Below are positions 31,927-43,804 of a DNA stretch of 64,000 nt, piece after piece. The first letter of the stretch is position 1. Every line of letters begins with the position of its first letter. Under the pieces are notes generated by a model that saw nothing but the letters and a program-made list of their open reading frames with translations, ran no database searches and was not told where the DNA came from. The position numbers and the translations under genes are program-made. The stretch is from NCBI GenBank assembly GCA_015680685.1, contig MNCI01006166.1, positions 332,490 to 396,489 of the forward strand, in the 5' to 3' direction. Source of the stretch: Gnetum montanum (Eukaryota > Streptophyta > Gnetopsida > Gnetales > Gnetaceae).

Positions 31927-33930
31927 CTAAAATCACACAAGGACTGATTATTAGTAAGGTTATTTAAACAAATTCAATTATCATATACGTTACTCATTGT
32001 CTTTAATAAATGTTTAATTTTTTGCTTAGTGTGATTTTAGAGTTAGAAATTTTTCAAGGAAGTTTTCCTAAAATTTTAATGTTAGACCTTATCTATTTAG
32101 GTGGCACATATAATAACTTAGATGACTTGGGTGAAGGGAGAAAATTAGTTTGGCATGAATTTCTGATAGTACTTACCCCTATGATATCCTTCGAGTGATA
32201 GTAAATTTTGAAAAAATTATGTGCAAGTTCTATAGTACCCCTCCCCCATGACTAAGTTAAACACTCCAAGTTTAATTAGGTTCAATCGAAAAAGAAATCA
32301 AAGCATCAAAGAGTGAAATATTGAAGGTTGAATTTAGTCTTGCAAATCACTAAAAATCATGGAAGAAAATTTGAAGAACTCCCCTTACATAAACTATTAA
32401 AAATGACGTGTGTAGTGCATGGGGGTCCCACATATATACTTTTTATACATGTGATAGTGCATACCCGATATCGCGTTAGACCCAATACTAAGTACTCGAT
32501 ATTGTGTCCCAACCAAGATAGGATACTTAGTAGAATTGATTATTTTTCAAGTTTTAGGGTTAAAATTGAAGGATTTGAGGTAGATTCAAAAGGTCTGGGG
32601 TAAGGACAAGTGGAAATTAAGGCACTGAAAGTGTAATGAAGTGGATTCATATAATGAAGTTCTTTGAAAAGCATGAGGAAAAAGGACATGTAGTGGTTCT
32701 AAGGAATGTTTAATTAAAATTATGACAAAGGAAAGAATGGATTTGGCAATGGAGTACTTGGAGGGTATAAAATGATGTGGTGGTGTACAACAAGTACAAA
32801 TTACAAAACTCACGTAAGTGGGTCCTCCCCAAAGTAGGTTCCAACCTATAATGCCCTTGCGTAACCACATCTTAAAATGTCCATAGGCATTAGAAGGGTT
32901 AAATGCAACCCACACCTCTGCAACAAAACATACACATGTTAAGTACCACCGCAATGAGGTACGAATTCTATGCCACACAAGACACAAGTTAGAAATACTT
33001 GGACTATGAGATGAGATAAATTATAGAAGGGATTGCAAAGATTGGGACGTGAGGTAACTTACCCTAGGCACAATGAATCCTAATTGTTGTGCATGATTAA
33101 AGTACCATTAGCCTTTCACTCCAAGATCAAAACCAAGTCATACTGTGAATTAGTGATGTCACATTGTTTCATCCCAATGATAGACAACCATAAGAGCACC
33201 ATGATAACAAGGTGTACGATCACTTGGCATCCTATGCAAGGGAGGAGTGATTTGAATTTGTTTGCAGTAAGTTTTTCTTGTGCTTTTCTTTTCTAATTTA
33301 TTTCTTCCTTTTCTTCTTGGCTTTCTTTTTCTTCTTCTGCTAGCCACTTTTGCACTTGGTCTTTCCCAAAGGTGATCTAGAGAAGTTGCCAACCTTCAAG
33401 CATGGGTGCATGTCTTTCCAATGGGACCCCCTAAAACAACATTGAGTTCGTTTATTGAGTGCCCTAATTACAACTCTTACTTCCTTTTTTCATTAGATCT
33501 ACAAGGATCTTAGTACAACCAAGCTGCATGATAGCACAAACAAATGTTGTCAAAGAGAATCCACAAGGCCCCTTGATGCCACACCCTCATCATTCCCTCT
33601 TAGTCCATCACTCTTCACTCTAGGCATAATGAGTACAAAGTTACTTTAAGTTTTGATGATAATAAGAATATCATCATACCTAGGGTAAGAACCTCTTATT
33701 AATAGAATGGATGGTTGGATGTTGTGGGCTCACTATCCAAATAATTAATCACTTGTCACTCAATAACATAGAACAACACCTCAATCGACTAGTTACATGA
33801 GTATTTTATTCACAGATGAGATTACCCACAAAAAGATAAAATGAAAAATTGAAAAATGAGAAATTAGAAAACAAAAAATTGTAAAACCAAAGGAAAGAAA
33901 AAAAGTTTACTAATTCTACTAGTTAGAATG
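31927..33930 (-). other. Pre-ORF2 spacer (element E)
   Basis: Non-coding region between the end-of-pol landmark and ORF2. The block at 32810-32900 (AAGTGGGTCCTCCCCAAAGT, CCCTTGCGTAACC) matches H at 62450-62515, and GGGTGCATGTCTTTCCA near 33403 matches H near 62917. Both survive in two diverged families, so they may be functional RNA or splice-related sequence. Short ORFs in this stretch have no homologue and are not called. Confidence 0.6.
32425..32520 (-). promoter_or_regulatory. U3-like internal promoter candidate before ORF2 (element E)
   Basis: Minus strand: ACACAATATCGAGTACTTAG, ACGCGATATCGGGTATGC, then TATAAAAAG (TATA core 32447-32440), about 515 bp before the ORF2 start. The same words (CACAATAT, CGATATCG) form the U3 cluster of E's own LTRs before their TATA box. 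Activity is inferred. Confidence 0.52.
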
Positions 33931-33935
33931 GGAGG

Positions 33936-33948
33936 TATCCCCCATGAC
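33936..33948 (-). other. Internal polypurine-tract-like site at end of pol (element E)
   Basis: Minus strand GTCATGGGGGATA, with the same core as the 3' polypurine tract of A and H. The equivalent place in H (63658-63645) and B (45312-45328) keeps AGTCATGG plus purines. Confidence 0.5.
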
Positions 33949-33949
33949 T

Positions 33950-36368
33950 AAACCTTTGATCATGGTGAGAATTAATAAATGGAAAGTTAGGATCCATGCA
34001 TGTTGGAAATATTTGGATCCCATCATATCCAAACCATTGGGTGTCTTTTGGTGTAGTGGCAGGGATGTACCCAAATTGGGATTCACACACTTGATTAAAG
34101 TAGGCATAGTGGGGCAGATTATAAGATGTGGTCATGTGATAAAGAGCTGACCCACTATGGCATCCATGACCATAAGATGGTATGCAACAATCAATATGTC
34201 TCCTCACATTGTTATATTCATTAGGTTGCATGGTTATTGGAGTATTAATTGGTGGCTTGGATAAGGTAACTAGAGATGTTGAGTTTGAAGAGGAAGGTGC
34301 ATCACAATGCTAGGCTTATGCTGAGTTGGAGGATGCAATGGTTTCAGAACCATATTGTCTCTTTCTACGGCCATGCCTAAAGAAAGGATGCTTTTGACAT
34401 TGTGGAGGACTCCCATTGTTGTCGATAGTAGTAGCAAAAGTAATGTTCGTTGGTTGGTGTTGTGGTGAAAAGCCTTCTAATACAACTGGTTGCAATGCAG
34501 AAGAAGGTGAAGGGGAAAAATATTGAGAGTAAGGAGTGTAAAGAACATGAGGTGGTGACCTTGTCAGAGAAGACATGGCTTGATGATACTCGGGAGAGTG
34601 ATAACAACGAGATGAAGTAGAGGATATTGATTCAGTTGAAGAAAGAGGGTGTTGAACATAATAAGAACTTGGTTTCGGGTGATACAAAGGATGTGGCTAG
34701 CTTGGTAATGGCCTACCCTAAGACTGGGGGTTTTGCCACTGCAATTGAGCATAGTACTGGGGTCGATAAGAATTTTCCCATGGATAGTACGTTGAGTTGT
34801 GAAATTATCCATAAATTTGTGGGATAGGGATGTGCCCAACCATGTACTTCTATACAAAATTTAGATGTAACATTCTTCCGAAATGCTCATGTAGATGTGA
34901 CAAGATTGGGCATTGGCCTTTGGGATGATCATACAGGAAAACATCGCATTAATACTTATGATTTACAACTGAGCCCCTATCCTCATTTTCTTCAACCCTT
35001 CTTTCCAATTGTCAAATGGTGTTTTGTACTATTTCTAGGTTTAGTATGCTTTATTTATTTTTACTGTCAAAGCTATCTTACATGGGTCTTCCTCTAATAA
35101 CATCTCCATATTCTCCACATTTTTCATGTACCCACTTTGTCATCTTGTTGATCTTTACCTTAATTTCATCTAGTGATTTTAGTATTGGCAAAGGTGGGGA
35201 TGATTTCACCCCCTCAAGGTGAGCTGATTTCTCCTCTTCAAAATATGGACCTTTGTTATTTCAAGAGTTTGGTCCTGTTGAGATTTTTTATCATTCTCCC
35301 ATTTGGCTATTTCTCCTTCTTCTTTTGCTACCCACTTAATAAGCTCTTGGAATTGATGGATTTGTAGTTCATATAGTTGACCTAGGACATACATCCCTAG
35401 GATCTCCCTTGTTTCATTACAAAGCCCATCCATGATGTGATACATTAGCCTTTTATCGAAGAAGCCATGGCTTGGGCATTTGTTTAACAAAGAGTAATAT
35501 CTTTCTAAGGCCATGTCCAAGGTTTCATGTTGCCCTTGTTTTCATTCTTGGACTTATCTCCTCAAGGTTGACACTCTTGCACAGGTTTGATATCTTTTGT
35601 TAAATAGGTTTACCATTGTAGGCCAACGACGAATTGAATTTGGTTTTAAAGACTTGTACCACACTTTTTCTTGGCCAACGATCATCATAGGGAAGAGCTT
35701 AAGTCTTTGCCATCCATTCTCAATGTTGTTCTATAAACAGGCATGATAGAAGGCTTGTAAATGATGTTGTAGATTTCAATCATAGCCTCTTGAGAACTTA
35801 GGAAAGTTTTTTAAATCAAGCCTAGGTAGATAGCTTTCCTTGCGATGCTTGTGGGATATTTGAATGGCCTCTATTATATGCATTAGGCTCTTACTGACCA
35901 GAAAGGGTTCATTGTCACTAAATATGTTATGAGTAGGTGAGTTGGGATGATGTTGTCTATATTCATGTTAGTGTTCTTGATTTTGCCCATAGGTTCAATT
36001 TTTATTTCTATGCTGACCCCTCAAGGAATAGTCATCCATGTCACAACTTGATGTTAAAAGAGTAGAGGAAGAGAGAAAACTAGAAGACTCATCATGACTT
36101 TTGTAAGTCTCCTAATCATCCCTTGATGTACTCTTGAGAAGGTCCTAGGCCTTACAAGTCCCCTCATTCTAGGGGATGTCCCATCTTTACTAGAGGTATC
36201 TAAGTTGGATGACAATAGTCCTTGAGTATTGTGGGGATGTCTATGAACATATGCAATTCTTACATAAGATTGAGTACTCCAAACTTCTTCTTCATCATAA
36301 ATTTCGTTGGTTCTACAATGAATTGCCTCACTAGATGTTGCGTTATCATTGTCTTGTGAAAGAGGCAT
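33950..36368 (-). pseudogene. gag: gag (element E)
   Basis: ATG at 36368 (MPLSQDNDNATSSEA), about 125 bp after the LTR. Features in order: RTNEIYDEEEVWS, SPRMRGLVRPRTFSR, a decayed Ser-rich region, the capsid core (SLKPNSIRRWPTM and NLFNKRYQTCARVSTLRR, about 35680-35570), and a good frame 35520-35206. That frame holds LDMALERYYSLLNKCPSHGF and LMYHIMDGLCNETREIL, typical of Athila/Tat gag (ESL.EAWERYK.LL..CPHHG). The C-terminal tail (34687-33923) is rich in Pro, Ser, Tyr and His, like B and J. It ends at the end-of-pol landmark, which places the pol deletion near here. Confidence 0.82.
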
Positions 36369-36475
36369 TATCGTGAATTATGTGTGACTTAATTGAATTT
36401 AATTTCTTTATCTAAAAGATATATCATTAATACCTTGTTACAGTATGATATAACTAATCTAGATAACTAGCACCA

Positions 36476-36493
36476 TCCTCGAAAATAGCACCA
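36476..36493 (-). other. Primer-binding site, decayed tRNA-Asp type (element E)
   Basis: The plus strand TCCTCGAAAATAGCACCA aligns with TCCCCGGCAACGGCGCCA of element L, mostly by transitions; one base separates it from the LTR. Confidence 0.72.
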
Positions 36494-36494
36494 A

Positions 36495-37316
36495 TGATGA
36501 GCAACAGGGTACCCCTACACTCCACCATACAAATACAAGCATGTACATGTGAATTTGGTCAAACTTTGTGGATGGACTAATTGTGGCACCTCAATAGTTA
36601 TACGTTGAGCGTAGTTCACTGTCTTCCCACTTGGACTATTATTTGCTTTGTCACGTATGGTTTAGTCTAGAGTGAGGTGTATGATGTGGTCCCTACTACT
36701 ATGCTACTCCTAAGGACAATAAGAGATAACTTAATTAAGCTAATTAAGCTAATGGGTAATAGGAAATAAGATCTAGGCTAGCCTAAGTATGATGAGCATT
36801 CATCCTTAATCCTTTGTGCACATCACTCAAAGCACTACTTGATATGCTACTAGGTTACCACATAGTTACACTTAAATGTTTGTGATTAAGGCATACTCAT
36901 TCCACATTAACAATAGGAATAGTAAATGATGATAAAAGAAATATTAACTAAGAAAACAACAATAAAGAATCATCAATTAAAAAAATTAAAAGCTAAGTGA
37001 ATGCTACAATGATAGAGTAATCTTAATCCTTATTGCCGATTGTGTGCGTGTCCACGTATGTCACACTCAAACAAAGGTTCCATACAATTACAAGCATCAC
37101 ACTATGGGCATGCACTTGTAAAGAACACTACAATTGACTATAAAAACTGAAAACTGAAAACTAACTAAAAGATTGACTAAAAGGACTCATTCATTGTGCA
37201 CCTAAGTGCTATATTTATAGGCTAACACAGGAATCATGATATTGTGTATACAATATTGTATCCAGGCTACGATATTATGTACCCAATATTGGGGCCTAGT
37301 AGACTATGATTCATCA
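36495..37316 (-). repeat. 5' LTR of element E
   Basis: 822 bp, colinear with 28091-28955. TATAAATA on the minus strand at 37219-37212; end TTCATCA. Differences from the partner are mainly transitions and small indels. Confidence 0.92.
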
Positions 37317-37321
37317 AGAAA

Positions 37322-38228
37322 GAATTGATAGTAGTGGTGTATGCTCTTGAGAAGTTCAACTACTATGTACTTAGATATTCTACTTTTTTACACACTAATC
37401 ATAGCACAATCTGATTCCTAATAAACATGTCAATGGTAAGACTTCAAATCATTTAGTGGCTAGTTGTCTTGCAAGGATTCAAAATTATAATAATAGAAAA
37501 GAAAGGATTTGAAAATATTGTTGTATGTCATTTATCTAGATTGAGATGGGACAATAAGGTTGATGAAGATCCTTTGTCAAATAACTTCCTTGATAAGCCT
37601 TTATTTTTAAATGCTACTATAGTATTCTTAATAGCAACCACTCTATGGTTTGCTAATCACCTTACATAATGAAACAAGCACAAGACTTAGTAATTCTTAC
37701 ATTAGGTCAATGGCTTCATGGAAATAGAGGAAAATCTCTACGAAAGTTATGTTAATGATTTAGTATGATGATGTATGCTTGAAGAGAACCAACTAAGAGT
37801 TCTCTAGGATTCGCATGAAGGACCATGAGACGATCATTATGTGGGAAGGAAAACAACTATTAAAATCCTTATGATTGATTACTTTTGATCAACTCTCTTT
37901 CATGATGCATATCAATTTGCCCAGTCCTATTAAAGAAATGATGGATATCAACACAATTTAAACAACTATAGTAGTGGATATAGCCATTGGAGACTTTTTA
38001 TTTGTGAAGAATTAATTTCATGAATCCTATCATCTCTTCTTCAAATAACAAATTGTACATTATTGTGACTATGGATTATTACATAAAGTGAATTGATGCA
38101 ACTATGATAAGTAATGGTACTATAGTAACTACTATTAAATTCTTTTAGCATCACATGGTAGCTAGGTTTGGTGTGCCTCATGCACTTATATCTAACAATG
38201 AAACTCATTTCATAGGGAAAATTTTTAG
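37322..38228 (+). pseudogene. pol: RNase H end and integrase core (element B)
   Basis: RNase H continues immediately after E: ELIVVVYALEKFNYYVLRYS, LHTNHSTI, then GFENIVVCHLSRLRWDN (the GAENVVADHLSRL motif) in the frame 37469-37669. The integrase region follows with FHESYHLF (zinc-binding region), and the core residues decay into IDCDYG-like and WYYSNYY-like segments. ISNNETHFIGKIFRKL (38185-38230) is the SDNGTHF motif carrying the second catalytic Asp, here Asn. K interrupts directly after RKL. Confidence 0.82.
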
Positions 38229-38233
38229 GAAAC

Positions 38234-38979
38234 TAATGAGGACATCACCCAGCCCATGTCTAAAACTTAATATGTTTGTGCATAGATGTTTGTGTGTTGT
38301 TATGTTTGTCTTTTAGTGTTGTTTTTTTATTATGATTACAGGGTATTTTGACATGTTTGGATTGTTTTGGATCTATTTTGATGAGTTTAGGGTGTTTCAG
38401 GGGCTATGGGGACTTGTTTGGAGGTGTCTGAAGTTTCCAAGCCTCAAAAAAAGCATCTTTAACTTTGACCCTGGTAAGATAGATGTTTACATGAATAGTT
38501 AGATATCTATACTACATATTAGATATCTATTATTTTTTATAGTCTCAACCAAGACATCTACTTTAAGACCTCTGCACTCAAGAAAGACGTCTTCTATTTC
38601 TTGAAGTTATCTCCTTCAAATTTTAATGGACATTAACTTCAATGATCAATTGGAGGGAAGATGAAGAGATAGGGGGGAAAAGGTATAAATAGACTCCTTG
38701 GGCTTCCAATTTGAGAAGAGAGAGAAACTAGAGAAAGAAAGAGAGTCTAAAGTGAGTGAGAAGAGAGTAGAGAGAGACAAAGTCTTGGCAAAGTACCTTG
38801 ATCATCTTCCATCTGAGTGTGTGTTTTCTTTGATTAGGTGTATGAGAGTTGGATTGAATCTATTGTCTATCCTTTGGAATTGTGCTTCCTTTCATATGTA
38901 AATTCTCCATATAAGCAAGAATTATTGTTCTATGACTTTGGAGAGCTTGGATTATGGAATCCATGGGAGATCCTCATAA
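38234..38979 (+). repeat. 5' LTR of chromovirus K
   Basis: 746 bp, TAATGAGG (TGATGAGG in the partner) to CTCATAA. It has fewer AGACATCT-type motifs than the 3' LTR. TATAAATA at 38684-38691. The LTRs are similar over most of their length, indicating a relatively recent insertion. Confidence 0.92.
38684..38691 (+). promoter_or_regulatory. LTR TATA box (element K)
   Basis: GGTATAAATAGACTCCTTGG, conserved in the partner LTR at 44286-44293. Confidence 0.78.
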
Positions 38980-38982
38980 TAT

Positions 38983-38993
38983 TGGTATCAGAG
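38983..38993 (+). other. Primer-binding site, tRNA-iMet type (element K)
   Basis: TGGTATCAGAG, the standard initiator-tRNA-Met primer site of plant LTR elements, three bases after the LTR. Confidence 0.9.
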
Positions 38994-39317
38994 TAGCTTG
39001 GAATTAAAGACTATTACGCTCAAGTGGATAATTCTCATCTCAATTACAAAGCATCACTCCAAATTCTCAAGCTTGGATGAATTCTCTCTTGCTATTTGTT
39101 CTACACATTCTAGGATTTTAAAATTTCCCTTTGATTCCTAAGTTTTTCATATCTTTCAAGAATTGGAAAATAATTATGGAATTGGACACTCATTAGCTTG
39201 TAATAGCTAGGGTTTGAAGATATTATGCTCATTTCTCTTAACATATTGAGAAATCTTGAAAATTTCACCTTTCCTTGTAGAATTCTATGAAAATTTCATT
39301 TTAGATCAATTTCCATC

Positions 39318-40440
39318 ATGCCTCCAAAGAAGAAAATAGTTCAAGCTTTGACAAGAGACATGGATGAGGTGAGAAATGCTCTCAAGCTCATTGTTGAGAA
39401 AATTGAAAAGCTTGGAGAGAACAAAGAATATGCTACTTCATCAGAAGCATCTAAGCAAGGGTACAAGTCATTCAATTCTTCACCAAGACATTCCTCAATG
39501 CCATCCCTTGAAGATGATATTCCTTTTAAAGATGAATACTTTGGAGAAGTAGAAGTGCAAGATGATGTTTTTCTTCATGCTCCTAGTGCTAAAAATAAGT
39601 CTCAAGGCTTTAATTTTCCTAGGAAAGGGAAAAAAGAACTTCCTTATAAGCCTCAAAGGAAGCAAGGTGAATGAATTGAAGTCACTCTTGCAAAACCTTT
39701 TAGACATGCTTCAAGGATGCCTCATGTTGAAGTCAAATCCTTCAATGGCATCAAAGGAACTAAAGCTTTTCTCTCTTGGCTGAAAATAATTAACAAGTAC
39801 TTTGAACTTAAAGATGTGAAAAATCATCAAAAGGTATCTTTTGCTAAAACCAAATTGGAAGGCATATCACTTGTATGGTGGGAGAAGGAAAGTCATTCTT
39901 ACAAGATGAATAATGGTACTCCTATCAAAGATTAGTCTTTAATGTAGTTCATGCTCAAGAAAAAATTTGAGAAGACTTATCATAAACAAGAGGCCATTCA
40001 AAAATTTAAGTACACAAGTCAAGTTGATAAGAGTGTGAAGGATTACTATATGGATTTTTGTAAGACTTTCTAGCTTGAAAAAGTTCATTGGAATGATAAT
40101 GAATAAGCATCACACTTTCAAGGAGGACTTAAAATGAAGTATCAATAAGAGCTAACCTTCTATGAACCCCAAACATTGGATGAGGCTTTTGAATTGGCTC
40201 TTAAGGCTTAGAAGAAACTCCAAGGATATAATAGAGGTCCCAAAATTTCTAAAGGCAAGGACTCAAAAGCTTCTAAAGGTAAAAAAGGAGCTAAAGAGAA
40301 GGGAAATGTCAAAGAAGACACAAAGAAGAATTAAGAGAAGTTCAAGGAGGGCCAAGATTCCAAGAAAGACTACTCCAAGAATGGAGAGGGTCAAAGAAAT
40401 GGCTATGAATCCAAACTCCAATGCTTAAATTATGGTGAAA
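39318..40440 (+). pseudogene. gag: gag (element K)
   Basis: ATG at 39318 (MPPKKKIVQALTRDMDEV), a Lys-rich start with a predicted helical segment. One frame runs through to about 40440 with single stops at 39672, 39933 and later. Core motifs: VKSFNGIKGTKAFLSWLKII, YFELKDVKNHQKVSFAKTKL, GISLVWWEK, then YHKQEAIQKFKYTSQVDKSV and FQGGLKMKYQ, the chromoviral gag pattern. A Lys/Ser-rich basic region (40240-40370) precedes QCLNYGEKG near 40420, a damaged CCHC zinc knuckle (CxxCGxxGH, second Cys now Tyr). A frameshift separates it from protease. Confidence 0.85.
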
Positions 40441-40533
40441 AGGGAGTGAAAAAAGCCAAAGATCTCCAAAGGTAAGGAACTTTAGACATTAGAAAAGTAA
40501 GAATCCTCCAATGAAGGTAATCCTCATGCACCA

Positions 40534-41175
40534 ATGAATGAAGATATCACTAAAATTAATTCTTACACTTTTATGGAAAATGTTAATGCCAATGAAGATC
40601 CTAGGAGAAAGATTCTCTTTAATATTGGAGCTAGATGTCTAGATAGTGGTGAATGGATACACATTTTAATTGATAATGGAGCTCAAGAAAATGTGATTTC
40701 TTCAAAGGCTATTTCTAAGCTAGGTTTGAAGGCATTTCCACATCCTAAGCCTTGTAGAGTCCATTGGCTATCTAAGGATCATTTCCAAGTAGTTAAGGAG
40801 AGGTGTATTTTGTCTTTTATAATTGGTTATTTTAAAGACAAGATACCTTGTGATATACTTCCTATTGATTGTGCTGATGTTATTTTGGGAAGACCTTGAA
40901 ACTTTGACAACAAGGCTTCTTTTAGTCGTGCAAGAAATGTTTGTTCTATTCCAAAAGGAGGTGGAATACATGAACTCATTACTATGACTTGACAATAGTA
41001 TAAGGAAAATGTTCCTATTAATGCTTCATTAATCTTACTTAGTGAGCAAGAGTACTGACAAGGGCATGAAGAGAATGGCCATGGTTTTATCATCATGTTA
41101 ACACTTGCAACAATTGAAGAGGAGCATACAAATGAACTTTCTCTAGTTGTGCAACCCTTAGCTTGGAATTTGCTA
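40534..41175 (+). pseudogene. pol: Protease (element K)
   Basis: A clean frame 40534-40899 holds HILIDNGAQENVISSKAISK with the catalytic D-[ST]-G changed to D-N-G, LGLKAFPHPKP, then CDILPIDCADVILGRP, the classic end of gypsy protease. After a stop at 40897 the sequence continues as the linker (GHGFIIMLTLA, LATIEEEHTNELSLV) toward reverse transcriptase. Confidence 0.88.
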
Positions 41176-41910
41176 ATGTTTTCAAGGGATAATTGGAAGT
41201 ACTTCCATCAATGAGATCCATCCAACATCAAATAGACTTCATACTAGAAGCTACAATTCCAAATGAAAGAGCTTACTGCATGACTTCAAATTAGAGGGAA
41301 GAATTGAGCAAGCAAGTGAATTACTATCTAATGGCTTTATCAAGGAATCCATCTCTCCTTGTACTGTTCTAGTTATGTTAGTTCCCAAGAAGGACACCAA
41401 TGAATTAAGGATGTGCATAGATTCTAGGGTTGTTAATAGGATTACTATAAAGTATAGATTTCCTATTCCTAGGGTGGATGACATTCTTGATATGCTTGCC
41501 AATGCTAAGAGTTTTTCTAAAATTGATTTAAAAAGTGTTTATCATTAAATAAGTATTAGACTAGGAGATGAATGGAAAATAGCTTTTAAGATACCTGATG
41601 GCTTGTATGAGTGGTTAGCGATGCCTTTTGGGCTAGCCAACACTCTAGCCATATTTATGAGGCTCATGCATGAAGTCCTAAAGGATTTTATTGGTAAATG
41701 TTGTATTATTTTCTTTGATGACATTATTGTTTATAGTTCTAAGGAAGAGGACCATGTACATCATTTGAAGATGATATGCTCCAAGTTAAAAGAGGAAAAA
41801 TTAGTAATTAATGCCAAGAAATGCCACTTCATGAAGAAAGAAATTGTCTACCTAGGTCATGTTGTCTCCAAGAACCAAGTCAAGATGGAACCAATTAGAT
41901 AAAGGAAATT
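41176..41910 (+). pseudogene. pol: Reverse transcriptase (element K)
   Basis: SMRSIQHQIDFILEATIPN, NGFIKESISPCTV, VPKKDTNELRMCIDSRVVNR, ITIKYRFPIPRVDDILD and FSKIDLKSVYH precede DGLYEWLAMPFGLANTLAIF and the catalytic block IIFFDDIIVYS (41708-41740). The FDD motif is present in the last clean frame (41603-41902). The end, HVVSKNQVKMEP, is the usual GHVVS..GI..DP. Stops and at least two frameshifts upstream make it inactive, though both motif Asps are kept. Confidence 0.9.
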
Positions 41911-42300
41911 AAGAAATGGCCTTCACATAAGGATGTGGGAGAGGTGAGATCTTTTCTTGGTTTAGCTAGCTTCTATATGAGATTTATTAAGAATTTTAGT
42001 TCCATTGTATGGAGGTGAAGGTAAGCCAATTGCATTCTTTTCTAAAAAATTAATGGAAAGGATTTATATGTTATACTTCAAGCCATTAAACATTAGAGAC
42101 ATTACTTGCTAGGATTAGAGTTTTCTTTATTTACTAATCATAGAGCACTTCAAGTTTTGAATTCTCAAAAGAAATTTACTACCAAGTACATGAAATGGAT
42201 AAAGCAATTGCAAGAATTTCATTTTGTTTTGAACCATAGGAGTGGGAAGTCTAATGTTGTGGTTAATGCTTAGTCTAGAGTTCATGTTGTTTCTTCTAAT
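41911..42300 (+). pseudogene. pol: Connection and RNase H (element K)
   Basis: Shorter than normal. VRSFLGLASFYMRFIKNFS (about 41940-41998) is followed almost at once by GKPIAFFSKKLME (42018-42055), so most of the connection and the first RNase H motif are deleted. The rest is recognisable: KHYLLGLEFSLFTNHRALQV, YMKWIKQLQEFHFVLNHRSG and KSNVVVNA near 42250. Not functional. Confidence 0.8.
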
Positions 42301-43330
42301 GTGAAAGTTCAAGGATTTGAGTCTTTTGCTTCATTATATCCTAATGATAAGGATTTTGGTGCAATTTGGAAAGAGTTATCTTCCTCATTATTAGGAAGGA
42401 TTAATCAATGGAAAGCTTATCATGTAAAGAATGGGATTTTGTTTAAGAATGGAAAAAATTATGTTCCAAAGTGTGATTTTAGGTACAAACTCCTTGAAGA
42501 GAAACATCAAAGTAACATAGCTACACATATGGATAAGACCAAGACATTTGAATTGGTGAGAAAAAATTACTTTTGGCCAAGTATGTATAGTGATGTGCTT
42601 AAATTTGTAAAAGAATGCTATACTTGTCAAAATTTCAAAAAAGGAAAAGGTGTAGTTGGTCATTATCTATCTTTGCCAATCCCAAATGCTCCTTTGGAAA
42701 GTGTTTCTTTGGACTTTTCTTACGGCATTTTTAAGATAAAAATTGGTCATGATTCTATGCTACTTGTAGTGGATAGATTTACCAAGATGGCTCATTTTAT
42801 TCCATGCAAGAAAAGTAGTGATGCTTCCCATGTTGCACATTTATTCTTTCAGCATGTTGTAAGGCTACATGGAATTTCTTTAAACATTGTGAGTGATAGG
42901 GATGTGAAGTTTACCAATCATTTTTGGAGATCACTTTGGAAATTACTTGGAATCAAGTTATCTTTTTTCATAGCCTATCATCTACAAACTGATGGGCAAA
43001 TTGAAGTTATGAATAGGTCTCTATTGCATATCTTAAGATGTTTGTATGAGGATCAACCTCAAAGGTGACATGTTGGCCCATTTTTGAATTCTCATATAAT
43101 AATGCTTTCCATTCTAGCATTGGTAAGAGTCCTTTTATGGAAAATTATGGGTTTTCACCAAGAATGGTTGATGAGTTGAGGAAATTTAAAGATTGTGTCT
43201 CTTTGAGTTCAAACTTTGTTGAGCAAATGAGATAATTGCATTAGCAAGTTAAATCTCACTTGGAGAAAAAGACAAAGATTGTGTCTTCCAAGGCTAATGA
43301 GGGTAAGAAGACAATTAATTCCTAGATTGG
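42301..43330 (+). pseudogene. pol: Integrase (element K)
   Basis: A clean 255-codon frame 42301-43068. Zinc-binding part: EKHQSNIATHMDKTK (two His) and CYTC (42619-42630). Catalytic core: VSLDFSYGI (first Asp, 42713), VVDRFTKMAHFIPC, VRLHGISLNIVSDRDVKF (second Asp in VSDRD) and HLQTDGQIEVMNRSL (catalytic Glu). All three DDE residues are kept. After a stop at 43066 the sequence continues in other frames with SIGKSPFMENYGFSP and LEKKTKIVSSKANEGK. It would splice viral-type DNA ends into host DNA; now broken. Confidence 0.92.
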
Positions 43331-43772
43331 TGATTATGTTTGGATTTACTTGATTAAAAAAAGGAAAAAGAATGTGCACTTCTACAAGCTTAAGTTAAAG
43401 AGAATTGGTCCATTTCAGATCAAGGCCAAAATCAATCCAAATGATTATGAGATTGACTTACCTAACAGTTTTCCTATTTCTTGTGTTTTTAATGTTTTAG
43501 ATTTTAGCCTAGACCATGGGAATGTAATTGCATTAGACTTGAGGCATAGCCTTGAGATCCTCAAGGATTCCCTTGAAGACTCAAACTTAGAAAAGCCACC
43601 AAGAAAAGCAATTGTGCTACAAGCAAGGGAGGCTAGAAGTATAAGAGGTAAAAAAGTGCATGAGTACTTAGTGCATTGGAATGATGAAGGATCTGAAAAT
43701 GCCATTTGGATCCATCAAAATGATTTGGATTTGTGGGGGCTTAATGCTATCCCAAGTGTACAACCAACTTAA
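43331..43772 (+). pseudogene. pol: Integrase C-terminus with chromodomain (element K)
   Basis: Frame 43350-43772. KKNVHFYKLKLKRIGPFQI and PNDYEIDLPN form the SH3-like (GPY/F) part. The chromodomain follows: PRKAIVLQAREARSIRGKKV, HEYLVHWNDEGSENAIWI, NDLDLWG (43600-43740). Chromodomains in this position define chromoviruses and are thought to guide integration to marked chromatin. The frame ends naturally at TAA (43770). Confidence 0.92.
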
Positions 43773-43790
43773 GGGCAAGTTTAAATTCTT

Positions 43791-43804
43791 AAAGGTGGAA
43801 GAGA
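43791..43804 (+). other. Polypurine tract (element K)
   Basis: AAAGGTGGAAGAGA immediately before TGATGAGG of the 3' LTR; typical chromoviral PPT. Confidence 0.88.

Larger units (their letters stand above)
28091..37316 (-). mobile_element. Element E: gag plus ORF2 element lacking pol
   Basis: A complete 9.2-kb minus-strand element: 5' LTR 37316-36495, decayed tRNA-Asp site, gag, internal purine tract, spacer with promoter candidate, ORF2, polypurine tract and 3' LTR 28955-28091. The duplication AGAAA is perfect (28086-28090 and 37317-37321), and B's RNase H reads across the join. No reverse transcriptase, RNase H or integrase is present: gag runs to the end-of-pol landmark at about 33940. E therefore probably depended on enzymes from relatives such as H. 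Confidence 0.92.

Noticed and set aside
32586-32987. 133-codon minus-strand ORF in E's spacer
   Set aside because: No homologue at the equivalent place in H or D, overlaps conserved non-coding blocks, and has no recognisable motif.
40768-41096. Minus-strand ORFs in element K
   Set aside because: Shadows of K's protease frame.
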